A DNA stretch of 64,000 nt from Aquimarina algicola (GCF_006443095.1 NZ_VFWZ01000011.1:213160-277159), one strand, 5' to 3'. Counted from the stretch's first letter, positions 1 through 8,776 are shown. Notes: generated by a model from the letters alone, not told the origin. Translations and numbers: made by a program.

Positions 1-231
1 CTTGCAAGACAAATCGCAAAAGAAAGAAGTAGAAGAGAGCTAAAACCTACTATAAAAGTATTAAACGAGGTATCTAATTTACAAGAAGATGGTACTCCTG
101 AGACTAAAGAATTAATCAAGCAGACAAAAGCTTTACATGATATGGCTGATACATTAGATACATTGATGAATAAAGTTATCGGTCACGATCACAATTGGAT
201 TACAAAAGCACTAGTAAAACTTATCAAATAA
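1..231 (+). CDS. C-terminal end of an unidentified protein (gene starts outside the window)
   Basis: An open frame runs from the first base to a TAA at 229-231 and encodes 76 residues. It is rich in Lys, Glu and Leu, looks helical, and ends in ALVKLIK. A His-Asp-His cluster (GHDHNW) lies near the end. There is no membrane segment in the visible part. I do not recognise the family from this fragment. It is followed by a 90-base gap and then two small membrane protein genes on the same strand, so it may or may not belong to that cluster. Confidence 0.6.
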   Translation, partial: LARQIAKERSRRELKPTIKVLNEVSNLQEDGTPETKELIKQTKALHDMADTLDTLMNKVIGHDHNWITKALVKLIK

Positions 232-321
232 TATATATAACAACATTGTATAAATAAGGAGAGCTCATTCTTCTTTTTATTTTAAATTAAGATTTCAATT
301 TTTTCTGAAAATTCAAAAATT

Positions 322-675
322 ATGAATTTAAACTTGATAGGATATAGTATTTATACATTGATAACAGCTGTTATCATTATAAGAGTAGGTGCAATTTGTT
401 ATCATAATGGAAATATTTTTGTAGCTAATCTTGTTCCAAATGACAAAGAATTTTGCGTACGGGTAAACAAACTCTTATTGATTGGTTATTACTTATTTAA
501 CCTTGGATATGCAGTCATCTCTTTTTCAAAATGGCCTATCATAAACACAGTTACACATATGACAGAGGTTATCTGTTATCGATCAGCAATCATAATCTGT
601 TTACTTGCAGGTTTACACTATTTCAACATATTCTGGATTTCAAAATTTATAAAAACATTTAAAACAACAATCTAA
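322..675 (+). CDS. Small three-helix membrane protein, paralogue of the next gene
   Basis: A 117-residue protein with three predicted membrane segments at about residues 4-22, 51-68 and 89-106. The middle part (NG-x-x-F at 30-34, then GYYLFNLGYAVI at 55-66) matches the same positions of the 137-residue protein encoded 13 bases downstream, so the two are tandem paralogues. The function is unknown. Small integral membrane proteins of this type occur in Bacteroidota, and the motif of a helix with GFYLxNIGY is shared. It probably forms an operon with the downstream membrane protein, methyltransferase and TIGR01777 gene, given the same strand and short gaps. Confidence 0.75.
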   Translation: MNLNLIGYSIYTLITAVIIIRVGAICYHNGNIFVANLVPNDKEFCVRVNKLLLIGYYLFNLGYAVISFSKWPIINTVTHMTEVICYRSAIIICLLAGLHYFNIFWISKFIKTFKTTI

Positions 676-687
676 ATTCTACATATT

Positions 688-1101
688 ATGGAAACTTCAA
701 AAATTTTTATCGGTTACCTTATTTATTTACCTATAACCATCACATTAACTTTTTTTGTATCAAAAACATTGTTTAAAAACGGCAGGACATTTATGATCGA
801 TATTTTTAAAGGAAAAGAAGATATTGCATTAGCTACAAATCGATTGTTTGAAGTTGGTTTTTATCTTCTAAACATTGGTTGGGCACTATTAATTCTCAAA
901 ATAGACAGTGAGGATTTTCAAAACACATACCAAAATCTTGTAGAAACATTAAGTACAAAAATCGGAGGATTCTCTATTTATTTGGGCATCATGTTATTTT
1001 TTAATTTAATGTTATTCTTCAGAGGGCGAAAAAGAGCTAATAAAGCTAATTATGTGAACCAACAACGTAACAACCCAAACAACCCGCAAGTAAGGCTTTA
1101 G
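688..1101 (+). CDS. Small three-helix membrane protein, second copy
   Basis: A 137-residue protein with membrane segments at about 7-27, 53-70 and 94-111, followed by a basic, Asn-rich tail (RGRKRANK then NNPNNP) that is probably cytoplasmic. It aligns with the preceding protein over the first loop (KNGRTFMIDIF against HNGNIFVANLV) and the second helix (VGFYLLNIGWALL). The two probably arose by duplication and then diverged, since identity is low. Only 13 bases separate them, which supports co-transcription and possibly a hetero-oligomer. No enzymatic motif is visible and no function can be assigned. Confidence 0.75.
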   Translation: METSKIFIGYLIYLPITITLTFFVSKTLFKNGRTFMIDIFKGKEDIALATNRLFEVGFYLLNIGWALLILKIDSEDFQNTYQNLVETLSTKIGGFSIYLGIMLFFNLMLFFRGRKRANKANYVNQQRNNPNNPQVRL

Positions 1102-1143
1102 TTACTTACTATTTCCTTTTTATAATTTCTAAAAAATATCACT

Positions 1144-2025
1144 ATGAGTACTTTGGCTATATTACAGAAACTCAAAATCAGAAAATTTGCAACAAAGAAA
1201 AATATTATCAATTTTTATGATGAAGCTACCGAAGATTATGAGTTTTGGAGTAAGGACCTTAACATGCATTTTGGTTACTACATTCCTTTCAAAACAAGTT
1301 TTTTGAGAAGAGATACCATGCTTAATGAAATGAATCAACAGATTTTTGATCGTCTTAATGTTGCAAAACAAAATACATTGGTTGCCGATCTTGGTTGCGG
1401 TATCGGGGGAACCATGCGATATGGATTAAGAAAATACCCATTACTAAAGATCATAGGCGTAACCCTATCCTCTTTTCAATCTACAGAAGGTAATAAAATG
1501 CTTAAGAATAAAAATGGACTTATATTACAGCAAAATTACTCTCAAACAACATTCAAAACCAATAGTGTAAATGGAGCGTATGCTATTGAGAGTTTTTGTC
1601 ACTCGGGACATGGAAAAGAAGCCTTACAAGAAGCGTATAGAATTCTTAAACCAAAATCTAGACTAGTAATAGCAGATGCATTTCTAAAGAAAGATAGTAC
1701 CGAATTGTGTACAGGTAGTAATTTTTGTTACGAACAATTATGCAAAGGATGGAGTCTTGAGGGATTAGGAAATATACATGATGTAAAACAAAAATTAATA
1801 CAGATAGGATTCAGAAATATTAATATTGAAGATGTTTCTTTTAGGGTAGCTCCTTCTGTATTACATGTACCTTTTGCCATTACTGGTTTTATATTTAAGA
1901 AGCTTTTTAAAAAAGAAACACTTAAACCACAAAGCTGGAAAAATCTAAAAGGATCTCTATTCGCACTTCTTTCTGGCTTACACCTTACTAGTTTTGGATA
2001 TTATATTATTACAGCAGAAAAATAA
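1144..2025 (+). CDS. SAM-dependent methyltransferase, class I (sterol/tocopherol methyltransferase-like)
   Basis: A 293-residue class I methyltransferase. Residues 82-89 (DLGCGIGG) form the SAM-binding motif I. The region around 105-112 (GVTLSSFQ) is the acidic-loop equivalent found in tocopherol and sterol C-methyltransferase relatives, and 164-178 (EAYRILKPKSRLVIA) is the typical post-motif strand. The N-terminal YDEATEDYEFW and HFGYY stretch also resembles that group. The C-terminal third holds a hydrophobic segment (about 240-255), suggesting membrane association or a lipid substrate. The gene is 42 bases after the membrane protein pair and 2 bases before the TIGR01777 gene, so an operon is likely. 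The substrate is not predictable. Confidence 0.85.
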   Translation: MSTLAILQKLKIRKFATKKNIINFYDEATEDYEFWSKDLNMHFGYYIPFKTSFLRRDTMLNEMNQQIFDRLNVAKQNTLVADLGCGIGGTMRYGLRKYPLLKIIGVTLSSFQSTEGNKMLKNKNGLILQQNYSQTTFKTNSVNGAYAIESFCHSGHGKEALQEAYRILKPKSRLVIADAFLKKDSTELCTGSNFCYEQLCKGWSLEGLGNIHDVKQKLIQIGFRNINIEDVSFRVAPSVLHVPFAITGFIFKKLFKKETLKPQSWKNLKGSLFALLSGLHLTSFGYYIITAEK

Positions 2026-2027
2026 AG

Positions 2028-2942
2028 ATGAAAATGAAAAAAATAGTTATCGCAGCAGGAACAGGTTTTTTAGGAAAAGTACTTATTCAATACTTTCAAG
2101 CAACTACAGATCAAATAATTATATTAACCCGAGGAAACCAAAACACAAAAAACAACATCAAATTTGTACACTGGGATGCACAGAATATAGATACCTGGGC
2201 AAAAGAGTTAGAAGAAACAGATGTATTAATTAATATGACGGGCAAATCTGTCGACTGTAGATATACTGAAAAGAACAAAAAACTTATATTAGATTCTAGG
2301 GTAAATTCTACTATTGTATTGGGAGAAGCTGTTAAATCTTGCAAAACACCTCCCAAAGTATGGATCAACTCGTCTACTGCCACGATATATAGACATTCGC
2401 TAGATAAAGAAATGGATGAAATACATGGAGAAATCGGAACTGGTTTTTCTGTAAACGTAGCAAAAGCATGGGAAAAAGCTTTTTTTGATCAAGTAACCCC
2501 GAGCACTAGAAAAGTAGCTGTAAGAACGTCTATAGTTTTAGGAAAAAATGGAGGAGCACTAAAGCCTATCCTAAATCTTACAAAAATAGGAATGGGAGGA
2601 AAACAAGGCACCGGAAATCAAAAAATAAGTTGGATTCATGAAACTGATTTTGCAAGAAGTCTTGATTTTATTATAAATAATAAGAGTATCGAGGGCGCTA
2701 TCAATATTGTTGCACCAAAACCGACAACCAATGCTATTTTTATGAAAACAATGAGAGAGGTAACAAAAATTCCTTTTGGCATTCCTTCTCCTAAACTTTT
2801 ACTCGAATTAGGTGCAAGAATCATTAATACTGAAACAGAATTAGTATTAAAGAGTCGAAATGTAGTACCCAAAAAATTAGAAGAACACGGGTTTCAATTT
2901 TCATTTTCTGATCTCAAAAAAGCGTTACAATCTTTGGTCTAA
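2028..2942 (+). CDS. TIGR01777 family NAD(P)-dependent epimerase-like protein
   Basis: A 304-residue extended short-chain dehydrogenase-like protein. The nucleotide-binding loop is AGTGFLG at about 10-16, and NMTGKSVDCRY at 69-79 is the hallmark of the TIGR01777 (YfcH-like) group. ExSRVNST at 90 and SSTATIYR at 115-122 follow in the expected order, with the C-terminal DUF1731-like region ending FSFSDLKKALQSL. An alternative ATG lies two codons downstream. It starts 2 bases after the methyltransferase stop, so translation is probably coupled. Members of this family have no firmly established substrate. In this cluster it may act on the same small molecule or lipid as the methyltransferase, which is inference. 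Confidence 0.9.
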   Translation: MKMKKIVIAAGTGFLGKVLIQYFQATTDQIIILTRGNQNTKNNIKFVHWDAQNIDTWAKELEETDVLINMTGKSVDCRYTEKNKKLILDSRVNSTIVLGEAVKSCKTPPKVWINSSTATIYRHSLDKEMDEIHGEIGTGFSVNVAKAWEKAFFDQVTPSTRKVAVRTSIVLGKNGGALKPILNLTKIGMGGKQGTGNQKISWIHETDFARSLDFIINNKSIEGAINIVAPKPTTNAIFMKTMREVTKIPFGIPSPKLLLELGARIINTETELVLKSRNVVPKKLEEHGFQFSFSDLKKALQSLV

Positions 2943-2976
2943 CATATTTCTATATCAATTTTGTTTCTAATCCAAA

Positions 2977-3008
2977 AAAGAGGCCGATTAAAAAAACACG
3001 ACCTCTTT
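2977..3008. terminator. Hairpin between convergent genes
   Basis: A 7-bp stem of AAAGAGG (2977-2983) with CCTCTTT (3002-3008), in the gap between the TIGR01777 gene and the oppositely oriented DUF1501 gene. A-rich and T-rich flanks make a bidirectional terminator plausible. Confidence 0.5.
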
Positions 3009-3068
3009 CATTATGAATCAGATTTAAAAAACAAACAGTGATCGATTATAGCTACATTTATATTATTA

Positions 3069-4685
3069 TCATTGAACCATAAAAAGTTTACTATACTTTT
3101 GTCCTCCTTTGTCGATACGATATAAATATTGCCCGGTATCTAAGGTGATACCAGAAATTTCATCAAAATATATTTTGTGTTCGCCTTCAAACATCATTTC
3201 ATTTTTTAATACTCCTACTTCCTGCCCCATCATATTATATATTTTGATAACAATATGACCCGTTTTATCATTATTGATATATAAATAAGGCTGATCTCGA
3301 CTCTGTATTATTTTATGTTCGAATGCACTCAATGTAATTTGATCTTCTGCTTTATTATTAGAGCTTGAAGATTGAGATGGACAATCAAAACCAAGATCTA
3401 AAGAAGGATGCTGCCCCAATACACGATCTACTAAATTGTCAGGAACACAAAGCCATTTTTTCATGATAGTACTATAAATATTTACAAAGCTCTGGTTGTA
3501 TTTTAGGTTTCCTCCTTGGCCAAGATCATTTAAGTCCGGATGATTCCCTACAAAGCCATCTCCTTTTAGCTCTCCTCCAAAAATCATTACCGGAGCGGCA
3601 GTACCGTGATCTGTTCCTCCAGATCCATTCTGTTCAACACGACGACCAAACTCTGAAATTGTCATAGAAAGCACTTTATCTCCCCAACCATCTCTATTTA
3701 GTTCTTTATAAAACACAGATAGTGCATTAGAAAGTTCTTCCATTAATTTGCTGTGTCTTGCAGATTGATTATTATGGGTATCAAAACTACCTATTGTCAC
3801 TAAATAGATTTTGGTCTTTAGGTTTCCTCTGATTAATCTCGAAACCACTCTTAATTGTTTTGCGATATCACTATCAGAAGAATAATCGCTTGAACTTGAT
3901 GTTTTTTCGTAAGCTTGATTAATCACTTCTGAGTGTTTGATCGTTGTATTCGCAATTCCTTTGAGGTATTGAACTTGTCTACCATGAGCATTGTCAGGGA
4001 TTCCATTTAAATCATATACAACACCATTTTCTGCAATTTGTGCCAGTTGATCAGGGTTTGAAACAGAAAATGCAAAATTTGTATCAGTGCCATCAAAAAT
4101 TAAATTTCCATTATTTCCTATTTGAATTGCAGCAGGTCTATCCGGTGGAGTTACCAAATAATCAGGGTAAATATTCTCAAAATATCTAGCCGCCCATCCT
4201 GTTTCTTGTACATCATTTATATCAGCAGTAGCCCAAATATCTGATCCTGTAAAATGCGATCGAGAACTGTTTTCATAACCTACACCATGTATTACTTTCA
4301 TTTGTCCTTGATCCCATAAATACTGCATGTCATTAGCGTATTTTGGCATTGCAAAATCAGTATTAAGTTTAAACAATTGATCTTCTTTAATTCGAATTGT
4401 TTCTCTAACCCGTGCATAGTTATCATAATCATAATACGGTATGATTGTATTCAACCCATCATTTCCTCCTTTTAATCGTATTAACACTAATACTCTATCA
4501 TTATCAGATTGATTCAATGCCGCCTCTAGTAACGAGGGTTGAGAAACCGTAAGTGATGTGTTTGCCAATGCCATAGAACCTCCTCCAACAATCCCTAATG
4601 CTTTCACAAACGATCTTCTACTCCATTCTTTATGATCATGATGATTACATGATCCTTTTTTTTGATCTTTATAAATATTACACAT
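3069..4685 (-). CDS. DUF1501 protein with twin-arginine signal and T9SS-like C-terminal domain
   Basis: A 538-residue DUF1501 protein, a sulfatase/alkaline-phosphatase-fold group of unknown substrate. Residues 22-31 (SRRSFVKALG) followed by a small hydrophobic stretch form a twin-arginine export signal. The body holds the family features LIRLKGGNDGLNTIIPY, HFTGSDIWAT and ISEFGRRVEQNGSGGTDHG, the last probably the metal site. From about residue 455 a beta-rich domain follows with YNMMGQEV, LDTGQYLYRI and a final YSKLFMVQ, the pattern of a type A T9SS sorting domain. It sits 7 bases downstream of the DUF1800 gene, its usual partner. The likely location is the cell surface or medium. Confidence 0.9.
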   Translation of the reverse strand: MCNIYKDQKKGSCNHHDHKEWSRRSFVKALGIVGGGSMALANTSLTVSQPSLLEAALNQSDNDRVLVLIRLKGGNDGLNTIIPYYDYDNYARVRETIRIKEDQLFKLNTDFAMPKYANDMQYLWDQGQMKVIHGVGYENSSRSHFTGSDIWATADINDVQETGWAARYFENIYPDYLVTPPDRPAAIQIGNNGNLIFDGTDTNFAFSVSNPDQLAQIAENGVVYDLNGIPDNAHGRQVQYLKGIANTTIKHSEVINQAYEKTSSSSDYSSDSDIAKQLRVVSRLIRGNLKTKIYLVTIGSFDTHNNQSARHSKLMEELSNALSVFYKELNRDGWGDKVLSMTISEFGRRVEQNGSGGTDHGTAAPVMIFGGELKGDGFVGNHPDLNDLGQGGNLKYNQSFVNIYSTIMKKWLCVPDNLVDRVLGQHPSLDLGFDCPSQSSSSNNKAEDQITLSAFEHKIIQSRDQPYLYINNDKTGHIVIKIYNMMGQEVGVLKNEMMFEGEHKIYFDEISGITLDTGQYLYRIDKGGQKYSKLFMVQ

Positions 4686-4692
4686 ACTACTT

Positions 4693-6162
4693 CTATTTTA
4701 ATTGAAATTCGGGGATACTAACAATATGTTTTACTAATTGATAAACTTGTTTAGGAACAAAAGAAGCCTCTAAATCCCATAAATCATCTTCAAAATAATT
4801 TTCTGGCACCTCATCTTTAAAAACATCTATTGCTACATTGTATTCTGAAGCATTGAGCAATGGTCTTGATAAAAAATGATTAACGATGTATTTTGTTATG
4901 AGTGCAGGATTTTTTGTTTCTTCTTCTACCAGATTTTTAGCAAGTGTTCTGAATTGCTCTTTATCCCTTCTCCATGCTCTATCTATATACCCATGTAAAA
5001 AATCTTGCCTGGCAGGCAGTGTGCTAGAATTAATCCAATCTTTATCACCTGGCCAACCGGATACATCTGGTGGACTTAATAGGGCTTGCCCTAAATCTTT
5101 TAGATTATTGCGAGTCGCTTGTTCGATTTTAAAAGTAGGTACATATTGAAACTCAACCTCTTTTATGAATGGAATAATTAAATCTGTAGGACTTTTGATA
5201 ATAATACCAGATACTCCTCCCGACAAAAAATGCTTACTTTTAAAAAGTTTACGTAATACAGGAGCTAGATTAAATCTTTTTTCTATCAACAATTCAGATA
5301 ATTCTCTAACTACTCCTCCATTACCATTTGGGTTAACAAAATACCTATAAAGCTTATCACAAATAAACTTTGCTATTCTAGAAGATTTTTCCTTGAATAA
5401 AATATCAATTACATCATCATATCCCCAATTACCAGTTTGTCCAAAAATAGTTTTGGGGTTGTTATCAAATGTATCCTGATCAAAAAGAATAGGTCCACCA
5501 AGTTTTTTTATATCTGTCCATCCAGTAAGGGCTCTTGCCGTTTCTTTTATATCATTTTCTGTATATCCATTATTATCTCCCAGAGTAAAAAGCTCATATA
5601 ATTCTCTTGCATAATTCTCATTAGGAGGTCTTCTGGGGTGATTTCCATTATTTTGTGAGCCATTAAGATAGACCAGCATGGCAGGATTAAGACCAATATC
5701 GTGTGTAAATTCTTTAAAATTACCAATAGCATGTAATTGTAAGATATTATAATACTGAAATGTATAAGAAGGGTAGTTATACACTCTATCTTCTGTAACA
5801 AAATGATTACTCCAAAATAATGTCAAACGCCCGCGCAGACCATCTTGCAAACAATCTTTGATCATTTGTTCTTTCCACTCGTTGCGGTACTCAAATAAAG
5901 ATTTTGAGGAGCTATCAAATCTATCTTTTGTCCAAAATCCCCATTTTGGAGCTGGTGTAGGCACCTTATCAACAGCTTCTTTTATTAATCTGTCAATTAA
6001 TCGAGATGGTCCTATTCGTAAACCATCTTTAATCATTTCTTGTGTAGCACCAAAACCTAGTCTTCTATATACATGAAGAACTTTTCTCTTATTCCAAGGG
6101 TCATTCTGTGATGGAACAAAAGGGTCGAGAGGACTCACTGCATTCATTGCTTGTGTTGTCAT
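4693..6162 (-). CDS. DUF1800 domain protein
   Basis: A 489-residue DUF1800 protein. Diagnostic pieces are HVYRRLGFGAT near the N-terminus, LFWSNHFVT around 133, and NENYARELYELFTLG around 182-196, then ALTGWT. The family has no proven activity but is nearly always encoded beside DUF1501, as here with a 7-base gap. No classical signal peptide is visible at the N-terminus, so its export route, if any, is unclear. A Tat-exported DUF1501 partner could carry it along, which is speculation. The start is the only ATG near the beginning of the frame, and the 5' side opens to a long divergent promoter region. Confidence 0.9.
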   Translation of the reverse strand: MTTQAMNAVSPLDPFVPSQNDPWNKRKVLHVYRRLGFGATQEMIKDGLRIGPSRLIDRLIKEAVDKVPTPAPKWGFWTKDRFDSSSKSLFEYRNEWKEQMIKDCLQDGLRGRLTLFWSNHFVTEDRVYNYPSYTFQYYNILQLHAIGNFKEFTHDIGLNPAMLVYLNGSQNNGNHPRRPPNENYARELYELFTLGDNNGYTENDIKETARALTGWTDIKKLGGPILFDQDTFDNNPKTIFGQTGNWGYDDVIDILFKEKSSRIAKFICDKLYRYFVNPNGNGGVVRELSELLIEKRFNLAPVLRKLFKSKHFLSGGVSGIIIKSPTDLIIPFIKEVEFQYVPTFKIEQATRNNLKDLGQALLSPPDVSGWPGDKDWINSSTLPARQDFLHGYIDRAWRRDKEQFRTLAKNLVEEETKNPALITKYIVNHFLSRPLLNASEYNVAIDVFKDEVPENYFEDDLWDLEASFVPKQVYQLVKHIVSIPEFQLK

Positions 6163-6722
6163 ATCATAAATTTTAGTTTTTTAACTCGCAGATATCATCA
6201 AGAGCATACTTAAAGACCAAAACCAAACAACAAACTATTTCTTAATTAGGTGAGTAATTTTATAGTGTAAATAAGCTATAAGAAGAAACATCTATTTTCT
6301 CATAAATAATATTTAGACACAGCATAACAGAGCATCCAAGATATATAAAATCTATATCTTGATTCCTTTATTAAATAATGAAATTGTTGTTTTACTTACT
6401 AATTAAGAGCTCACTATACTTTTAGTACAAGTGATACAAAATATAACTATAAGGAAAGAATATTTTGGTTGAATTTGGTTTTAAGAATTGCATAATGTTT
6501 CTGGGGTTAATTAATTTAAGTTAGTCGCTGGCAAAAATAAAAAAACAGCACATAGGTTCTTGACTTTGATTTATTAAGAAATTCAAAATAATTTATAATT
6601 TTTTTATAATTTTTATGTAATAGTGTTTCTCGTCATACGACTAAACAACTGACCAAGAGAAATTATTGATAAAGATTCAACTTTTTATTCTATTTTTGGT
6701 GAACACAATTTTAGATAAAAAC
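6163..6722. other. Divergent intergenic region of about 560 bases
   Basis: This very AT-rich gap separates the divergent DUF1800 gene and the ECF sigma gene. I found no open frame with protein-like content, no tRNA and no clear hairpin terminator. It presumably carries the promoters for both directions, but no element matched the Bacteroidota consensus well enough to report. A TTG-started extension of the sigma frame begins at 6666. Confidence 0.5.
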
Positions 6723-7277
6723 ATGTCAACAAACACCATAAACCCCGATACTTGGGTGGACAAGTACAGTGATTATCTTTTTAATTACACCATCGTAAGA
6801 GTTGATGATAGAGAAGTGGCTCAAGATTTGGTGCAAGAAACATTTTTTGCCGGACTAAAATCTATGAAAAATTTCAAAGGAGAAGCTAGCGAGAGAACTT
6901 GGCTAATTTCTATCCTTAAAAGAAAAATTATTGACTATTATCGTAAAATTAATAGTAATAAAGGTAAAGCTGAAGTAAGAATTAAATATACTTCGGATAA
7001 CGAGACAGAAGGAGACTGGTTAGAAGAAAGAGTTGCAGATCCTTTTGACGGTAATGCTGAAAATGAAATTGAAAACGAAGAACTTGGATTAGCCATTCAT
7101 AATTGTATAGGAAAATTACCTGAAAAACAGGCAATGATTTTTAAAATGAAAACAATTCAAGGTTTTGATACAGAAGCTATTTGTAATGAATTCGATATTA
7201 CTGCGTCTAACTTGTGGGTTATTATACATCGAGCACGAACAGCAATGGCTGAATGTTTAGAAAAAAATTGGTTTTAG
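6723..7277 (+). CDS. ECF-type RNA polymerase sigma factor
   Basis: A sigma-70 family factor of 184 residues from the ATG at 6723. Region 2 includes YLFNYTIVRVDDREVAQDLV and the conserved QETFFAGLKSMKNFKGE-type helix, then RTWLISILKRKIIDYYRK. Region 4 includes CIGKLPEKQAMIFKMK and the helix-turn-helix ending SNLWVIIHRARTAM. The frame can be extended to a TTG at 6666, but that adds a hydrophobic tail foreign to the family, so the ATG is preferred. Two small Cys-rich genes follow at 6 and about 60 bases and are likely to encode its regulators. The target regulon cannot be read from the sequence. Confidence 0.92.
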   Translation: MSTNTINPDTWVDKYSDYLFNYTIVRVDDREVAQDLVQETFFAGLKSMKNFKGEASERTWLISILKRKIIDYYRKINSNKGKAEVRIKYTSDNETEGDWLEERVADPFDGNAENEIENEELGLAIHNCIGKLPEKQAMIFKMKTIQGFDTEAICNEFDITASNLWVIIHRARTAMAECLEKNWF

Positions 7278-7282
7278 AAAAC

Positions 7283-7543
7283 ATGAGTAAAAAAAGAGGA
7301 ATTTTTGTAAGTTGTTCAGAAGCAAATCACTTCTGCGATAAGAATCAATATAAAGAAGCCACTTTTTGGGAAAAAGTGAAACTTAACATACACGTATTAT
7401 ATTGTAAAGCATGTAGAAAGTACTCTGCCAGAAACGCAAAATTGACCAAATTAGTTAAAGAACCAAAAGTCATAAGTATTAATCATTATGATAAAGAGGC
7501 AATGAAGGAGCGATTAAAGCAGAAAATGTCTGAGAATAATTAA
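7283..7543 (+). CDS. Small Cys/His protein, putative anti-sigma factor (zinc-finger type)
   Basis: An 86-residue protein starting 6 bases after the sigma factor. An ATG at 7253 in the same frame overlaps the sigma gene, but the ATG at 7283 gives the start matching the downstream paralogue. It contains SCSEANHFCDKNQY and later YCKACRKYSARN, giving a His plus CxxC arrangement like that of zinc-binding anti-sigma domains (inference). There is no membrane segment, so it would be a soluble regulator. Proteins like this are sometimes labelled glycine dehydrogenase in databases because gcvP is a neighbour; nothing in the sequence supports that. Confidence 0.75.
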   Translation: MSKKRGIFVSCSEANHFCDKNQYKEATFWEKVKLNIHVLYCKACRKYSARNAKLTKLVKEPKVISINHYDKEAMKERLKQKMSENN

Positions 7544-7600
7544 ATAATGTAATCAAAGAATGTTTTAAAATTACTCTAGCAGTAAGAATCTAATGTAAGA

Positions 7601-7855
7601 ATGAAAACTAATAGTAAGCTATTTATATCTTGCGAAGAAGCAAAATATATATGTGATAAAAATCAATATGGGGAAGCTTCTTTCCCAGAAATTCTTCAGC
7701 TCAATATCCGTTTGATCTATTGTAAAATTACAAGAGCTTATGTAAAGAGAAATAAAAAACTCACTGAAACTATTCGTAATTCAGATGTGCAAACTATTTC
7801 TGCTTCGCAAAAAAAAATGATGAAAGAAGAGCTTCAAAAGCAATTAGGTAAATAG
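7601..7855 (+). CDS. Diverged paralogue of the putative anti-sigma protein
   Basis: An 84-residue protein that aligns end to end with the gene just upstream (ISCEEAKYICDKNQYGEASF against VSCSEANHFCDKNQYKEATF). The His next to the first Cys is replaced (KYIC), and the CKACRKY motif has become CKITRAY, losing one Cys. The putative metal site is therefore incomplete, which suggests a changed role or loss of metal binding. Its 3' end overlaps the convergent UbiA-like gene by 12 bases. It is probably in the sigma operon. Confidence 0.7.
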   Translation: MKTNSKLFISCEEAKYICDKNQYGEASFPEILQLNIRLIYCKITRAYVKRNKKLTETIRNSDVQTISASQKKMMKEELQKQLGK

Positions 7856-8677
7856 ACCTTGTAAAACAACAATAATCAACAACCAAAATATAGGAATACT
7901 CTCTACCCAAAAGGAACAATAATATTCTGATTGTTTACGTTCTGTTCCCCAAAGAAAAAATAAGGTTATAGAAGTTACCAGTATAGTACTAAGTATCTCG
8001 ATAGAAGAAAATAACACATTTTCTTTTACCGGAGTAAGCAATAAGAACATAACTAGTAAAATACTCCCAAAGACTTTAGTTTTTGTTACTCCTATTTTTT
8101 GAGGAACAGTTTCTAAGGTCGCATCATCATATTGGAGATCCCGAATCTCAAAAGGTAACATAATAATGATTATAAACAAAAAACGCTGAACAGCCTCAAT
8201 CAAAACATTTAAATCTATCGTATTGTTTACATGCAACATTGGCACTAATACAGTCGTACCTGACCAAACTACAGCAATAATAAATATCTTAATTCCGGCT
8301 AGATTTCTTAAGTTCTTTTTCTTAGGAAGAATTGGCACAACGTAAAAAACAGTTAATGCCACAAACGGTAAAAGAAATAACAATGTTTTTAATGGTATTT
8401 GAAAAATAATGTACGCATATATTAAAGCGCAAAATATTGTTAGAAACCTTATCCCCTTCATAGATCTAGTAAGCCTTTTATGATAAAGCTTAGATACATT
8501 AGAATACTTAACAAAATTATATGCGGTAATAGCTCCAAAAAAACTTAGTAACAGAAAAAAGTATTGATCAGAAATATCAAACTTAACAAAGGTAATTTGT
8601 ACCATTGAAGTGATAGCAACGGCGACGTGGATGCTTCCGTTTATATAAAATCTAAATATACTTTTTAGGGTTTCCAC
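7844..8677 (-). CDS. UbiA-like integral membrane protein
   Basis: A 277-residue protein with about seven to eight membrane segments. Residues 179-185 (RDLQYDD), followed by a conserved QKIG at about 193-196, match the second Asp-rich motif of UbiA-type prenyltransferases, and GAITAYNFVKY at 48-58 sits where the first motif (NDxxDxxxD) would be but lacks the aspartates. It is therefore a UbiA-fold protein that may not bind prenyl diphosphate in the standard way. It overlaps the preceding convergent gene by 12 bases and is divergent from gcvP. A role in quinone or lipid biosynthesis is possible but not shown. Confidence 0.7.
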   Translation of the reverse strand: METLKSIFRFYINGSIHVAVAITSMVQITFVKFDISDQYFFLLLSFFGAITAYNFVKYSNVSKLYHKRLTRSMKGIRFLTIFCALIYAYIIFQIPLKTLLFLLPFVALTVFYVVPILPKKKNLRNLAGIKIFIIAVVWSGTTVLVPMLHVNNTIDLNVLIEAVQRFLFIIIIMLPFEIRDLQYDDATLETVPQKIGVTKTKVFGSILLVMFLLLTPVKENVLFSSIEILSTILVTSITLFFLWGTERKQSEYYCSFWVESIPIFWLLIIVVLQGLFT

Positions 8678-8776
8678 GTCGTATTTTTAAGGTTAAGTGT
8701 TAATAAAGCTCGAATTTGGTTAAAAACTTGATACATCTAGGTTAATTTATTGTGAAATTTTTTGCAATTAAATATG

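Noticed and set aside
7283..7855. Glycine dehydrogenase label for the small proteins near gcvP
   Set aside because: The sequences have no relation to P-protein; they match the pattern of small Cys/His regulators after a sigma gene.
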